Source: an uncultured Bacteroidota bacterium (lineage in GTDB: Bacteria > Bacteroidota > Bacteroidia > Bacteroidales > F082). Taken from it: a stretch of 64,000 nucleotides of DNA. Position 1 is the stretch's first letter. Every line of letters begins with the position of its first letter. Both the position numbers and the translations under genes were made by a program. Shown here piece by piece: positions 18,589-27,662 of this stretch. The stretch lies in assembly GCA_913055825.1 (NCBI GenBank), contig CAJXKB010000003.1, positions 1-64,000 of the forward strand. The letters are read 5' to 3'. A model generated the notes under the pieces. It was not told the DNA's origin, searched no databases, and was given only the letters and a program-made list of their open reading frames with translations.

Positions 18589-18605
18589 TATTATACAATT
18601 GCTAT

Positions 18606-18640
18606 TAACCTCAGATCAATCGCTGCGATTATTGAGGTTA
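18606..18640. promoter_or_regulatory. Inverted repeat upstream of glpD, candidate operator
   Basis: Perfect 8-bp arms, TAACCTCA (18606-18613) and TGAGGTTA (18633-18640), are separated by 19 nt. The right arm overlaps the predicted -33 box of glpD (TTG, 18632-18634). The left arm lies in one copy of the word CTGAGGTTAA, which recurs at 21827 after glpK. The regulator is unknown. Confidence 0.4.
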
Positions 18641-18665
18641 GGCAAACCTAATATTTTTATACTTT
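18632..18665 (+). promoter_or_regulatory. glpD-glpK promoter
   Basis: TTG (18632-18634), 23 nt, then TATACTTT (18658-18665), which is one base off TAnnTTTG. It lies 22 nt before the glpD ATG. Confidence 0.45.
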
Positions 18666-18687
18666 TACTGAACCAATACCCTGGATT

Positions 18688-20253
18688 ATGAATAGAAATA
18701 TTAATATCGAAACATTAAAATCAGTTCCCCAATGGGATGTAGTAGTTATCGGAGGCGGTGCTACAGGCTTAGGCACAGCTGTTGAAGCAGCTACACGCGG
18801 CTATAAAACTTTACTGCTTGAGCAACACGATTTCGCCAAAGGCACTTCCAGCCGAAGTACAAAACTGGTTCATGGTGGTGTCCGCTATCTGGCACAGGGC
18901 GATATAGCGTTAGTGTTGGAAGCCTTGAAAGAACGAGGTTTATTGCGCCAAAATGCGCCACATTTAGTACGCAATCAGGCTTTTATAATTCCTAATTATG
19001 AGTGGTGGGGCGGTCCCTTCTACACTATCGGCCTTAAAGTTTATGACTTCATGTCCGGAAGCCTGGGGCTGGGCCCTTCTGAACACATTAGTACGGAAAC
19101 TGTAATGAAAGCGATTCCCAATTTAAAAAAAGAGGGGCTTAGCGGAGGTGTAATTTATTACGACGGGCAATTTGATGATGCACGCCTGGCCATCAACCTG
19201 GCTCAAACATTGGAAGATAACGGAGGGACAGCCATCAATTATGCCAAAGTTGTTTCGCTTAAAAAAGACATGATGGGCTTTGTTTCCGGAGTCACGGTAA
19301 TCGACGAGGAAAGCGGGGAAGAATTTAATGTTAAAGCCAAAGTAGTCATTAATGCAACAGGTGTGTTTGCAGATAATATCATCCAAATGGACCAACCTGA
19401 AAGCAAAAAAACCATTGTTCCATCGCAGGGCGTCCATATCATTCTGGATAAAAAATTCTTACAGGGAGATTCAGCCATTATGATTCCTAAAACCACAGAT
19501 GGCAGGGTGCTTTTTGCCGTTCCATGGCACGGTAAGGTGGTTGTAGGTACAACAGACACACTGATGAATGATGTATCTCTTGAGCCAAGGGCCCTCCCCG
19601 AAGAAATTGATTTCATACTGAATACGGCAGCTGATTATCTGGCCTTTCCCCCTACCCGTGCAGATGTACGTAGTGTTTTTGCCGGTCTGCGCCCACTGGC
19701 GGCCCCTTCGGAAGAAGATGAAAAAACAAAGGAGATTTCCAGAAGTCATAAAATAATTATCTCCACTACCGGTTTAATTACTATTACAGGGGGAAAATGG
19801 ACAACCTACAGGAAAATGGGTGAAGACACCATCGAGAAAGCAATTATGATTGGCGGCTTAAAAGAAAAACCATCCGTTACTGCTCAAATGCCGATTCACG
19901 GTTACGTAAAAAACTTCGACCCTACTGATCATTTACACTTTTACGGATCGGATGCCATAAAAATAAAAAATATTATTTCCGGGAATCCTGATCTGGGAAA
20001 GCCTATCATGGAAGGTTTCCCCAATCTGAAAGCTGAAGTCATTTGGGCCGTGCGTGAAGAAATGGCACGTACGGTAGAAGATTTTCTTGCAAGACGATGT
20101 CGATGGCTTCTGCTCGATGCCCGTGCCAGCATCCAGGCGGCTCCGGTGGTAGCCAAACTAATGGGAGAAGAATTAAACTATCGCCGACGCTGGCAACGCG
20201 AACAAATTCAGGAATATACCGAACTTGCTAAAGGGTACATTTTAGATGACTAA
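18688..20253 (+). CDS. glpD: FAD-dependent glycerol-3-phosphate dehydrogenase (aerobic type)
   Basis: Oxidises glycerol 3-phosphate to dihydroxyacetone phosphate at the membrane and passes electrons to quinones. The Rossmann FAD motif (GGGATG at 22-27) is followed by [17 protein letters not shown], the signature of the GlpD family, and by VGTTDT and [12 protein letters not shown] in the substrate-binding region. The C-terminal DAO_C domain ([12 protein letters not shown]) completes the usual length (521 aa). Gene order glpD-glpK with a 29-nt gap indicates one unit converting glycerol to triose phosphate. No glpF facilitator or glpR regulator gene is in the window. Confidence 0.95.
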   Translation: MNRNINIETLKSVPQWDVVVIGGGATGLGTAVEAATRGYKTLLLEQHDFAKGTSSRSTKLVHGGVRYLAQGDIALVLEALKERGLLRQNAPHLVRNQAFIIPNYEWWGGPFYTIGLKVYDFMSGSLGLGPSEHISTETVMKAIPNLKKEGLSGGVIYYDGQFDDARLAINLAQTLEDNGGTAINYAKVVSLKKDMMGFVSGVTVIDEESGEEFNVKAKVVINATGVFADNIIQMDQPESKKTIVPSQGVHIILDKKFLQGDSAIMIPKTTDGRVLFAVPWHGKVVVGTTDTLMNDVSLEPRALPEEIDFILNTAADYLAFPPTRADVRSVFAGLRPLAAPSEEDEKTKEISRSHKIIISTTGLITITGGKWTTYRKMGEDTIEKAIMIGGLKEKPSVTAQMPIHGYVKNFDPTDHLHFYGSDAIKIKNIISGNPDLGKPIMEGFPNLKAEVIWAVREEMARTVEDFLARRCRWLLLDARASIQAAPVVAKLMGEELNYRRRWQREQIQEYTELAKGYILDD

Positions 20254-20282
20254 CTTTTGTTTACAATGTTAAGTTGATTCGT

Positions 20283-21770
20283 ATGAATAAAAAATATATT
20301 CTGGCATTGGACCAGGGAACCACAAGTTCAAGAGCCATATTGTATGATCACCAGGGGAATATCTGTTCGGTGGCCCAAAAGGAGTTTAAACAGTATTTTC
20401 CTCAACCGGGTTGGGTAGAACATGACCCGCGAGATATCTACAGTTCACAAATCAGTGTTGCTGCCGAAGCCATGGCCCGGCTTCACATTCACGACAATGC
20501 CGTTGCAGCCATCGGAATTACAAACCAACGGGAAACCACAATTGTTTGGGACCGTAAATCGGGCGAACCTGTTTACAATGCCATTGTATGGCAGGATCGT
20601 CGCACCTCATCCTACTGTGACCATTTAAAAGCAGCAGGTCATCAGCAAATGATTAAAAATAAAACCGGTTTGGAAATCGATGCTTACTTTTCGGCCACAA
20701 AAATAAAATGGATACTCGACCATATCGCAGGTGCCCGTGATAAAGCTAATCGTGGTGAGCTGGCTTTCGGCACCGTCGATTCGTGGTTAATATGGAAACT
20801 GACCAACGGCAACCATCACCTGACCGACTTTTCCAATGCATCACGCACCATGCTTTTCAACATCCATAGCTTGGAATGGGATGAAGATTTACTTCGGCTT
20901 TTTGACATTCCTGTTTCTATGCTTCCTGAAGTCAGGGCCAACAGCGGCTTGTTTGCATATACCGACAGCATAATCTTTTCAACAAAAATTCCCATCACGG
21001 GTGTGGCCGGTGACCAGCAAGCTGCCATGTTCGGACAACTTTGCATCCGCAAAGGAATGGTTAAAAACACTTACGGCACCGGCTGTTTCATCATGATGAA
21101 CACCGGTGACAAGGCAATAACATCGAAAAACAGGTTACTTACAACCATTGGATGGCAACTCAACGGCAAAACAACTTACGCATTGGAAGGCAGCGTTTTT
21201 GTGGGAGGTGCTGTTATACAATGGCTTCGCGATGGAATGGGTTTTTTCAGTCATACTAAAAGCAGTGAAAAACTGGCAGCTTCGGTACCGGATACCGGTG
21301 GGGTTTATTTTGTGCCTGCCTTCACAGGATTAGGCGCTCCATACTGGAACCAGGATGCCCGCGGCTTGATTTACGGCCTTACGCGCGGAACTACCAAGGC
21401 GCATCTTACACGTGCCGCCCTTGAATCCATTGCTTTTCAAAGTTATGATGTGATAAAGGCTATGGAAAAAGATGCCGGTATTACAATTGAAAAACTCCGC
21501 GTGGACGGTGGTGCTGCCGCCAACGATTTGCTCATGCAAATACAGGCAGATCTTTTGCAAACAACCGTACAACGGCCCTCAATACTCGAAAGCACATCTC
21601 TCGGGGCTGCTTATTTTGCCGGGCTCGGCATCGGGTACTGGTCAAATGTGGATGAAATTGCCAGTCAATGGAAACTACAGAAAGAATTTTCACCGAAAGG
21701 AAGCCCTGAAAATTCAATTATCAAGGTGAAAGAATGGCATAAGGCCATTGAGATGATACAACAGCCTTAA
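20283..21770 (+). CDS. glpK: Glycerol kinase
   Basis: Phosphorylates glycerol with ATP to glycerol 3-phosphate, which feeds the adjacent GlpD. FGGY family, 495 aa. Seen: the N-terminal phosphate-binding [32 protein letters not shown], the [13 protein letters not shown] motif at the start of domain II, and the ATP-binding [13 protein letters not shown]. All match catalytic-type glycerol kinase. The ATG at 20283 is used in preference to an in-frame TTG three codons earlier. Second gene of the glp unit. Confidence 0.95.
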   Translation: MNKKYILALDQGTTSSRAILYDHQGNICSVAQKEFKQYFPQPGWVEHDPRDIYSSQISVAAEAMARLHIHDNAVAAIGITNQRETTIVWDRKSGEPVYNAIVWQDRRTSSYCDHLKAAGHQQMIKNKTGLEIDAYFSATKIKWILDHIAGARDKANRGELAFGTVDSWLIWKLTNGNHHLTDFSNASRTMLFNIHSLEWDEDLLRLFDIPVSMLPEVRANSGLFAYTDSIIFSTKIPITGVAGDQQAAMFGQLCIRKGMVKNTYGTGCFIMMNTGDKAITSKNRLLTTIGWQLNGKTTYALEGSVFVGGAVIQWLRDGMGFFSHTKSSEKLAASVPDTGGVYFVPAFTGLGAPYWNQDARGLIYGLTRGTTKAHLTRAALESIAFQSYDVIKAMEKDAGITIEKLRVDGGAAANDLLMQIQADLLQTTVQRPSILESTSLGAAYFAGLGIGYWSNVDEIASQWKLQKEFSPKGSPENSIIKVKEWHKAIEMIQQP

Positions 21771-21826
21771 GAGGACTTCTAATAACCAGAGTTCAACATA
21801 AGATGTCCTTCACAGCTGAGGCCGAA

Positions 21827-21836
21827 CTGAGGTTAA
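21827..21836 (+). repeat. Copy of the dispersed word CTGAGGTTAA downstream of glpK
   Basis: It lies 57 nt past the glpK stop, in opposite orientation to the copy upstream of glpD (18605-18614), so the glp genes are bracketed by inverted copies. A second partial copy, CTGAGG, stands just before it. Confidence 0.35.
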
Positions 21837-21944
21837 AAGCACTTTTTATTCATAAATTTTCATTTGCTGCAAAGCTATGAACAATAGGGGTTACAGAGGT
21901 TTTAAACAACCAACTTGTCCATTATACCTCATTACCATCACAAA

Positions 21945-23153
21945 CTATGCAAGCATTTTTAACACCCCTTTAATTCTTTGCATAGCCTCTACAAGCCGTT
22001 TTTTATCCGTAGCATATGAAAGCCTGACACAAGTCGGATGGCCGAATGCTTCACCCGGCACCAGTGCCACATGTGCCTTGTCGAGCAGGTAAAAACACAA
22101 ATCAGTACTGTTGTGAATGGTTGTTACTCCATCTGATTTTCCAAAATAGAAGCTTACGTTGGGGAATAAATAAAAAGCTCCTTCGGGCAGATTAGTCTTG
22201 ATTCCTTCGATCTGGTTTAACAAATTAAACGTTACATCGCGCCTCTCCCTGAAAGCGTTAATCATTTCTTTTAAAAATTCCGAACGTTCAGGCAAAAGGG
22301 TCATGGCATCCAATGCAGCCATTTGCGATATACTGCCCGCTCCCGAAGTGAGCTGCCCCTGTAGCTTAATACAAGCGTTGGCAAGCCATAAAGGAGCAGC
22401 CATATAGCCAATGCGCCAACCCGTCATGGCAAAAGCCTTTGAAACACCATTGATAACTACCACCCGGTCTTTCATATTGTTGAAAGCCGCAATGCTATGG
22501 TGTTTACCTTTATAATTGATGTGTTCGTAAATTTCATCTGACACAACCAGAATATCCGGATATTTTTCAAATAGCCTTGCAAAGCCGGCTAGTTCTTCTT
22601 CGGTATAAACCGTTCCGCTTGGATTTGAAGGAGAATTCAATAAAAAAACTTTTGTTTTGGGTGTAATGACTGCTTCAATTTGCTCCGGCTTAATTTTAAA
22701 ATCTTGCTGAATAGTAGTTTCCAATAAGACGACCTTGCCGAGGGCCAGCCGGATCATGTCGGGGTAGGAAACCCAATAGGGTGCAGGCACTATCACCTCA
22801 TCTTCGGGGTTAATCACCGAAAGGAGCACATTTGCCAACGCTTGTTTGGCCCCGTTTGAAACCACAATTTGGTTCATTTCGTACAACAATCCATTATCAC
22901 GTTTCAGCTTATCGGCAATAGCCTGACGTAATTCGTTAAAACCGGGTACCGGTGAATAATGTGTAATATTATTATCAATGGCCTGTTTAGCAGCATTTTT
23001 AACATGGCTTGGAGTATTAAAATCAGGTTCCCCAATACTTAAATTGATGATATCGATACCCTGAGCTTTTAACTCCTGGCTGTATTGGGTCATTTTAATA
23101 GTGGCTGATTCTTTCAGGTTCAGAATTCTATCTGACAACATTTTTCCATTCAT
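21945..23153 (-). CDS. Pyridoxal phosphate-dependent class I aminotransferase, aspartate type
   Basis: Transfers amino groups between an amino acid (probably aspartate) and 2-oxoglutarate. Fold type I, subgroup I-gamma like Thermus AspAT: GEPDFNTP near the N-terminus, VSNGAKQAL (cofactor phosphate loop), NSPSNPSGTVY, VSDEIYEHI, and the PLP lysine in GVSKAFAMTGWRIGY (Lys239), with the C-terminal substrate arginine in VRLSYA. Length is normal (402 aa). An in-frame TTG two codons upstream is an alternative start. The RidA gene lies 40 nt upstream on the same strand, which fits because RidA clears reactive enamines released by PLP enzymes. Aspartate released by the nearby isoaspartyl peptidases would be a natural substrate. 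Confidence 0.9.
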   Translation of the reverse strand: MNGKMLSDRILNLKESATIKMTQYSQELKAQGIDIINLSIGEPDFNTPSHVKNAAKQAIDNNITHYSPVPGFNELRQAIADKLKRDNGLLYEMNQIVVSNGAKQALANVLLSVINPEDEVIVPAPYWVSYPDMIRLALGKVVLLETTIQQDFKIKPEQIEAVITPKTKVFLLNSPSNPSGTVYTEEELAGFARLFEKYPDILVVSDEIYEHINYKGKHHSIAAFNNMKDRVVVINGVSKAFAMTGWRIGYMAAPLWLANACIKLQGQLTSGAGSISQMAALDAMTLLPERSEFLKEMINAFRERRDVTFNLLNQIEGIKTNLPEGAFYLFPNVSFYFGKSDGVTTIHNSTDLCFYLLDKAHVALVPGEAFGHPTCVRLSYATDKKRLVEAMQRIKGVLKMLA

Positions 23154-23193
23154 AATCAATACTAATTATTTCTTACTAAAATTAATTTTTTTA

Positions 23194-23577
23194 CTACTCA
23201 TTTTCCTTTTGTACCGCGAGGGCTTCAATTTCGATAAGACAACCGAAATGTAGCTCACGCGTGGGGACAATACTCCGCGCCGGTTTATGTGCCCCAAAAA
23301 AATCAGTGTAGATGGCGTTTACTTTATCCCACAACCGGATATCGGAAAGATAAATGCGCATTTGCAGTACATCTGTTTTATCACTCCCCGCTTCATGCAA
23401 AAGCAATAAAACATTAGATAAAGCCTGTCGCGTTTGTTCTTCAATATTCTCCGGAATGTTTCTCGTGGCTGGGTTTATTGGTAACTGTCCCGATAAAAAA
23501 AGCACACCCCCATGGGCAATTACCTGTGAATAATGGCCATTGCTTTTGGGCATGTTGTCAGTAGAAATAATCTTCAT
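23194..23577 (-). CDS. RidA-family reactive imine/enamine deaminase
   Basis: Hydrolyses 2-aminoacrylate and similar imines to 2-keto acids and ammonia, protecting PLP enzymes. The 127-aa protein has the YjgF/RidA features NGHYSQVIAHGGVLFLSGQ, a helix with NVLLLLHEAGS, and the motif PARSIVPTREL with the carboxylate-binding arginine, then EIEALAV. The region usually read as CLPxGxxVEIE is HFGCLIEIE here. The first ATG of the frame is 36 codons upstream, but it would add residues not found in the family and would span a terminator-like stem-loop, so 23577 is used. Cotranscription with the aminotransferase is likely. Confidence 0.9.
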   Translation of the reverse strand: MKIISTDNMPKSNGHYSQVIAHGGVLFLSGQLPINPATRNIPENIEEQTRQALSNVLLLLHEAGSDKTDVLQMRIYLSDIRLWDKVNAIYTDFFGAHKPARSIVPTRELHFGCLIEIEALAVQKENE

Positions 23578-23603
23578 GATTCTGTTTTTTAAAAATGTTA
23601 ATG

Positions 23604-23646
23604 AAATATCCCCTGCACCGGCAAAACCGGATGCAAGGGAATATTT
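23604..23646 (-). terminator. Stem-loop between the S9 peptidase and RidA genes
   Basis: Long imperfect inverted repeat (AAATATCCCCTGCACCGG against CCGGATGCAAGGGAATATTT, loop CAAAA) starting 11 nt past the stop of the peptidase gene. It can act in both directions, but it lacks a long U tract on the minus strand, so it may only attenuate transcription or protect the 3' end. Confidence 0.55.
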
Positions 23647-23656
23647 CACAGGATAA

Positions 23657-26101
23657 TTATTTGGATTTGGGTTTATTTTTAACATATTTCATTAACCAGC
23701 GATCTGTTTCCCATAGCACGTGCATGATGGACTCGCGTGCAGCATAACCATGCATTTCGGCCGGCAGCATCACCAAACGTACGGTTGCCCCCATGCCTTT
23801 CAATGCGTTGTAATACCTCTCGCTTTGTATAGGAAAAGTTCCTGAATTATTATCGGCCACACCATGAATGAGTAAAAGCGGATGTTTCATAATATCGGCA
23901 TGCATGAAGGGACTCATATCATAATATAATTTTGGGGCCTGCCAATAAGTTCGCTCTTCCGATTGGAAACCAAAAGGAGTTAATGTTCGATTATAAGCAC
24001 CGCTCCGGGCAATTCCAGCAGCAAACAAATCACAATGAGTCAGTAAATTAGCCACCATAAAAGCGCCGTATGAATGACCGCCTACCGCTACCCGGTCGGG
24101 ATCAACCACCCCCATTTTCACCACTGCATCAATAGCCGCTTTAGCATTAGCTACCAACTGTTCAACAAACGTATCGTTTGGTTCCTTGTTTCCCACGCCA
24201 ATGATGGGAAATTCAGTATGTTCAAGAATAGCAAAACCCCGCGTAACCCAAAATATGGGCGACCCGTAATTAATACGCATAAACATGTGGGGTGATGTAC
24301 GCACCAACCCTGCAGTCCGTTTACTTTTATACTCACGTGGGTAGGCCCACATCAACATCGGTAACGGGCCGTCTTTTTCTTTGTTGTACCCTGCCGGTAA
24401 ATAGAGCGTGGCCGACAAATCGACCCCATCAGCCCTTTTGTACCTAATGAATTGTTTGCTAACGCCTGTGAGGCTTTCATATGGATTCTTAAAATGGGTA
24501 ATTTGAACCGGCGCCAATCTTTTTCGGAAGTTACGGATATAATATTGTGGGTTTTGCGTTTCCGATTGGATACTGGTAACCATAAACCCTTTTTTCACAT
24601 CCAGCAACTGCACAATATTTTCATAGGTTTTCAGTCCGTCTGCCCGCCATAAACGATTCGTTTTACGTTTCACTAAGTCATAAGAATCCAGAAAAGGCCG
24701 GTTTCCTACCGGAGAATACCCCTGACCTCTTAAATATAGGAACCTTTTTTTTGCAATCAACAAAACGTTCCGTCCCCATTCATTTTGGGTAGTTACAAAA
24801 CTTCCAGGTTGTTTATACAGGTTTTCTGTATTTAAATCAAAAATAATTTCCGGCTTAAAATCAGGATTCCCAGATGCTATCCGATATACGTTACTTGAAC
24901 GGTTTTTCCTCCAACGGTCATAAACAACAGCTATCTTATCATTACCCCAAACAACGCCTGCAAAACGATTTACTACCGAAATAAGATGTCTCTTTTTTGA
25001 TAAGTCAAAAGGATAATCTGTGGTATAAACTGCATCTCGCAATTGCACTTTATTTCGGGGATTTCCGCCATCAAGAGCCTCTACCCAATACAATGATGCC
25101 GGCTTATCATCTCGCCACGACACGCCCCGGGGACCTTTTTGCACAGCATCAAAACCCTGGGGCATTTCTTCAATAAGAGGTAATTCCTGAACAGTTTTAA
25201 TAAATTTTCCCGTCTTGTCAAACAACTGAAGAGTTGCAGGAAATCTGTAATAAGGCACAAGATATGAATAGGGTTTATGGATATTCCGGATCAGGATATA
25301 TTCACCATCGGGTGAAACACTAAAGTTGCTGATAATAGCCGGCTTACTAAGTACTTTCCGGCTGCCATCGAGACCAACACGAACCAGTTGAGAAGCAGCG
25401 AAATAATCAAAAAGCCCCTCATCCTTAGGGCTTTTCAGTAAATCTTCATATGTCCGTGCGGGAGCCCGCTTACCGAGGTTCTCCTGAACAATTGGCCCCG
25501 TTGGAGTGGCCGATTCATCGGGCATGGCACCTCTTTTGGACGAAACAAACTCACATATCAAAGCTTTGCCATCATGCTGCCATTTAAAAGGGCTTCCCCT
25601 GAAAATATCATTTAACACCGGCTTTGTAAGCGCATGGGCTTTTTTGGAAGCTATGTCCAACACCCAAAGCTGTACCCCCCGGGGCCGAGTAATCGTAAAT
25701 GCTACCTTTTGATAATCAGGCGACCAGCTGACATGCAGGATTTTTGGTTTTTCAGGCAGCCCGGCTGCAGGATACTCTTTCCCTGTAGCAATATCTTTTA
25801 AGGTAATATTATCATAAAAACGGGAACGACTGGAACCATTGGTTTTAGGATTAATCCGCAAACCTGCCAGTCGGTATTCTTTGGCTGCCACTTCTTCAAT
25901 AGATTTGACAGCAGAGCGGCCCAGCAGGAGCATCCAGTGTCCGTTTTTATCAAAGCTTACTGCCGGTGTAAGCGGGCTATCAGCGAGTTTCAGAATTACT
26001 TCGGGCGGTGTTTGGTATTTAAGCTGTACCTGGGCATGGGTACTTAAACTCATTATTGAAGTTACAAACAACAAACCGAACAAAAGTTTTATTTTTTTCA
26101 T
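23657..26101 (-). CDS. Exported S9-family prolyl oligopeptidase-like serine peptidase
   Basis: Cleaves oligopeptides in the periplasm or at the surface. A signal peptide ends near LSTHAQ (residue 24). Then comes a beta-propeller-like N-terminal region (about 30-560) and a C-terminal alpha/beta hydrolase domain with the catalytic triad Ser677 (GGHSYGAF), Asp750 (GVADNNSG) and His784 (MHGYAAR). The 814-aa length and the motifs WAYPREYKSK and GRPVGNRPFL-type loops match the glutamyl endopeptidase-like/S9 subgroup of Bacteroidota, although Glu specificity cannot be read here. Divergent from another S9-type gene. A stem-loop separates it from ridA. Confidence 0.9.
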   Translation of the reverse strand: MKKIKLLFGLLFVTSIMSLSTHAQVQLKYQTPPEVILKLADSPLTPAVSFDKNGHWMLLLGRSAVKSIEEVAAKEYRLAGLRINPKTNGSSRSRFYDNITLKDIATGKEYPAAGLPEKPKILHVSWSPDYQKVAFTITRPRGVQLWVLDIASKKAHALTKPVLNDIFRGSPFKWQHDGKALICEFVSSKRGAMPDESATPTGPIVQENLGKRAPARTYEDLLKSPKDEGLFDYFAASQLVRVGLDGSRKVLSKPAIISNFSVSPDGEYILIRNIHKPYSYLVPYYRFPATLQLFDKTGKFIKTVQELPLIEEMPQGFDAVQKGPRGVSWRDDKPASLYWVEALDGGNPRNKVQLRDAVYTTDYPFDLSKKRHLISVVNRFAGVVWGNDKIAVVYDRWRKNRSSNVYRIASGNPDFKPEIIFDLNTENLYKQPGSFVTTQNEWGRNVLLIAKKRFLYLRGQGYSPVGNRPFLDSYDLVKRKTNRLWRADGLKTYENIVQLLDVKKGFMVTSIQSETQNPQYYIRNFRKRLAPVQITHFKNPYESLTGVSKQFIRYKRADGVDLSATLYLPAGYNKEKDGPLPMLMWAYPREYKSKRTAGLVRTSPHMFMRINYGSPIFWVTRGFAILEHTEFPIIGVGNKEPNDTFVEQLVANAKAAIDAVVKMGVVDPDRVAVGGHSYGAFMVANLLTHCDLFAAGIARSGAYNRTLTPFGFQSEERTYWQAPKLYYDMSPFMHADIMKHPLLLIHGVADNNSGTFPIQSERYYNALKGMGATVRLVMLPAEMHGYAARESIMHVLWETDRWLMKYVKNKPKSK

Positions 26102-26230
26102 GTTATTTTATTTTTTAGCATCCCTACAAACTGCTTTTAAAAGAAACCGGCCCGATATTAGACCGGTCTCTCCATCGCTTAAGAAAAATTACAAGCCACT
26201 AAAGTGGATTTTTAAATAAAATTTTTCAGG

Positions 26231-26265
26231 TTTGTCGGCAAATGTAAACTAATTTTTTACTTTTG
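26231..26265 (+). promoter_or_regulatory. Promoter of the short S9-type hydrolase gene
   Basis: TTTG (26231-26234), 23 nt, then a perfect -7 box TACTTTTG (26258-26265). The start codon lies about 170 nt downstream, giving a long AT-rich leader. Confidence 0.45.
26239..26246 (-). promoter_or_regulatory. -7 element of the divergent S9 peptidase gene
   Basis: On the minus strand it reads TACATTTG (TAnnTTTG), inside the spacer of the plus-strand promoter, so the two promoters overlap and RNA polymerase could occupy only one at a time. The leader to the ATG at 26101 would be about 130 nt. No -33 box is seen. Confidence 0.45.
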
Positions 26266-26436
26266 CTATTATTTAACATAAATAATTTTGATTTATAATA
26301 TTTTTTACATTTTAATATAAAAATATAAAATTTATAATATTTTTACGATCTTTATATCGCATTAATATTATTTTTTTAATTTTAGTTTATAATTAATACC
26401 TATTTTTTAATTTTTACTTACAAACAACATTCAACC

Positions 26437-27525
26437 ATGAAGAAGTTAAAAAGAATGATTCTAATTTCGCTGATGCTGTTCCTTACCGCAAATTTATCGG
26501 CCCAAAACGGTATAAGAAGCGGAAACGTAACGCTAAAAGCCCTCAAAAGGGCCAATGAGAACCTCCGGCACCGTCTGGATGTCATCCAAAAGCAAAACAA
26601 TGATATTTTATGGTTTCAGAAAGTGGGCGACGTGGCTTACGTGGACAAATTGTACATCACCGGCCCGCCGCGGGCCCACGAACCCAACCCCACGGGCATA
26701 GGCTATGGCAATCCGGTAAAATTCTGGACATATGTTTTCATTCCCAAATGGATTAATCCCAACAAAAAATATCCCCTGCTGGTTTTTCCCCATGGCGGGG
26801 TTCACTCCAACTTTACAGTTTATTATACCCACATAATCCGGGAACTTATGGCCCAGGGTTATATCGTGGTAGCACCCGAATATCGCGGAAGCACCGGTTA
26901 CGGAAAATCATTTTATCAGGACATCGACTACGGCGGGCTTGAGGTTGAAGATGTGCTGGCTGCCCGCAACCACATGGTCAATAATTATGATATTGTTGAC
27001 AAAAACCGTGTAGGGATTATCGGCTATAGCCATGGCGGACTGATTACATTAATGAGCATTTTCAGGCATCCCAAAGCCTATAAAATTGCTTTTGCAGGTG
27101 AGCCCGTCAGTGATTTGATTTTGCGAATGGGGTATCATCACCAAAGCTACCGCGATTTGTATGAAGCTCCTTACCACATTGGAAAAAGTGCAGCCGATAA
27201 TTTAGAAGAATACCGCAGGCGTTCACCGGCATGGAATACTGCAAAGATGCCCGATATTCCTTTGCTCATACACACCAACACCATTGATGCCGATGTAAAT
27301 GTGCTGGAAGTAAAACATTTGATACAGGCTCTCAAAGCCGATAATAAAAAATTCCAATACAAAATATACAAAGCTATTCCTGGAGGGCACTCTTTTGAAC
27401 GTTTGGACACCCAAAAGGCTAACGAAATCAGGGTGAAAGTATATGAATTTTTAGCAAATACACTGCATCCCGAGAGGCCTATCACTACGGTAAGAGCCTT
27501 ACGAAAAGCAGCTTACAGGTTCTAA
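26437..27525 (+). CDS. Exported S9-type alpha/beta hydrolase lacking the propeller domain
   Basis: A 362-aa secreted hydrolase: signal peptide (cleavage near LSAQ, residue 23), a short helical segment, then the catalytic domain of the prolyl oligopeptidase family with Ser198 (GYSHGG), Asp284 (NTIDADV) and His318 (GGHSFER), plus the oxyanion-region FPHGGVHS and EYRGSTGYGKSF. Other S9 enzymes carry a large N-terminal propeller that limits access to the active site; it is absent here, so larger or non-peptide ester and amide substrates are possible. Divergent from the full-length S9 gene. The 3' end is followed immediately by a fragment of a glycerophosphodiesterase gene on the other strand. Confidence 0.87.
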   Translation: MKKLKRMILISLMLFLTANLSAQNGIRSGNVTLKALKRANENLRHRLDVIQKQNNDILWFQKVGDVAYVDKLYITGPPRAHEPNPTGIGYGNPVKFWTYVFIPKWINPNKKYPLLVFPHGGVHSNFTVYYTHIIRELMAQGYIVVAPEYRGSTGYGKSFYQDIDYGGLEVEDVLAARNHMVNNYDIVDKNRVGIIGYSHGGLITLMSIFRHPKAYKIAFAGEPVSDLILRMGYHHQSYRDLYEAPYHIGKSAADNLEEYRRRSPAWNTAKMPDIPLLIHTNTIDADVNVLEVKHLIQALKADNKKFQYKIYKAIPGGHSFERLDTQKANEIRVKVYEFLANTLHPERPITTVRALRKAAYRF

Positions 27526-27530
27526 CCATT

Positions 27531-27660
27531 TTACCAACAATTGGTGTAATTGGCAAACACGGCATCCACACCCCAATTGTTTGGTTTCTCAAATACAACG
27601 GGCTCGTTGCCGGCGATTATATCGACAACGAGTCCGTCTTTCAGCAAGCCTTATCGACAG
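27531..27660 (-). pseudogene. Remnant of the 3' end of a glycerophosphodiester phosphodiesterase gene
   Basis: Read on the minus strand, the stretch encodes about 40 residues ending in NEPVVFEKPNNWGVDAVF, ANY and a stop. It aligns with the C-terminus of the intact phosphodiesterase at 54174-54863 (NEPKIFEKLKAMGVDAVF, TNY). At the DNA level 26 nt with a single mismatch (AATTGG[C/T]AAACACGGC..., 27549-27575) are shared. An in-frame stop follows upstream and no start or catalytic half remains, so it is a dead fragment. It fills the gap between the S9-type hydrolase and the C45 gene. It also contains an imperfect inverted repeat (GGCTCGTTG/CAACGAGTCC) that may terminate the C45 transcript. Confidence 0.8.
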
Positions 27661-27662
27661 GT

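Larger units (their letters stand above)
26102..26436. other. AT-rich divergent intergenic region between two peptidase genes
   Basis: This 335-bp gap between two divergently transcribed exported-peptidase genes is extremely AT-rich in its second half. It holds two perfect -7 boxes on opposite strands within 27 bp (26239-26265). No small ORF or RNA gene was recognised in it. Confidence 0.6.

Noticed and set aside
18476-18600. Small gene between rsmD and glpD
   Set aside because: Open frames there are short, have no start context and no family resemblance; the gap contains only hairpins and the glp promoter.
23578-23685. Longer RidA protein starting at 23685
   Set aside because: The extra 36 residues do not belong to the family, overlap the end of the S9 gene and run through a terminator-like stem-loop.
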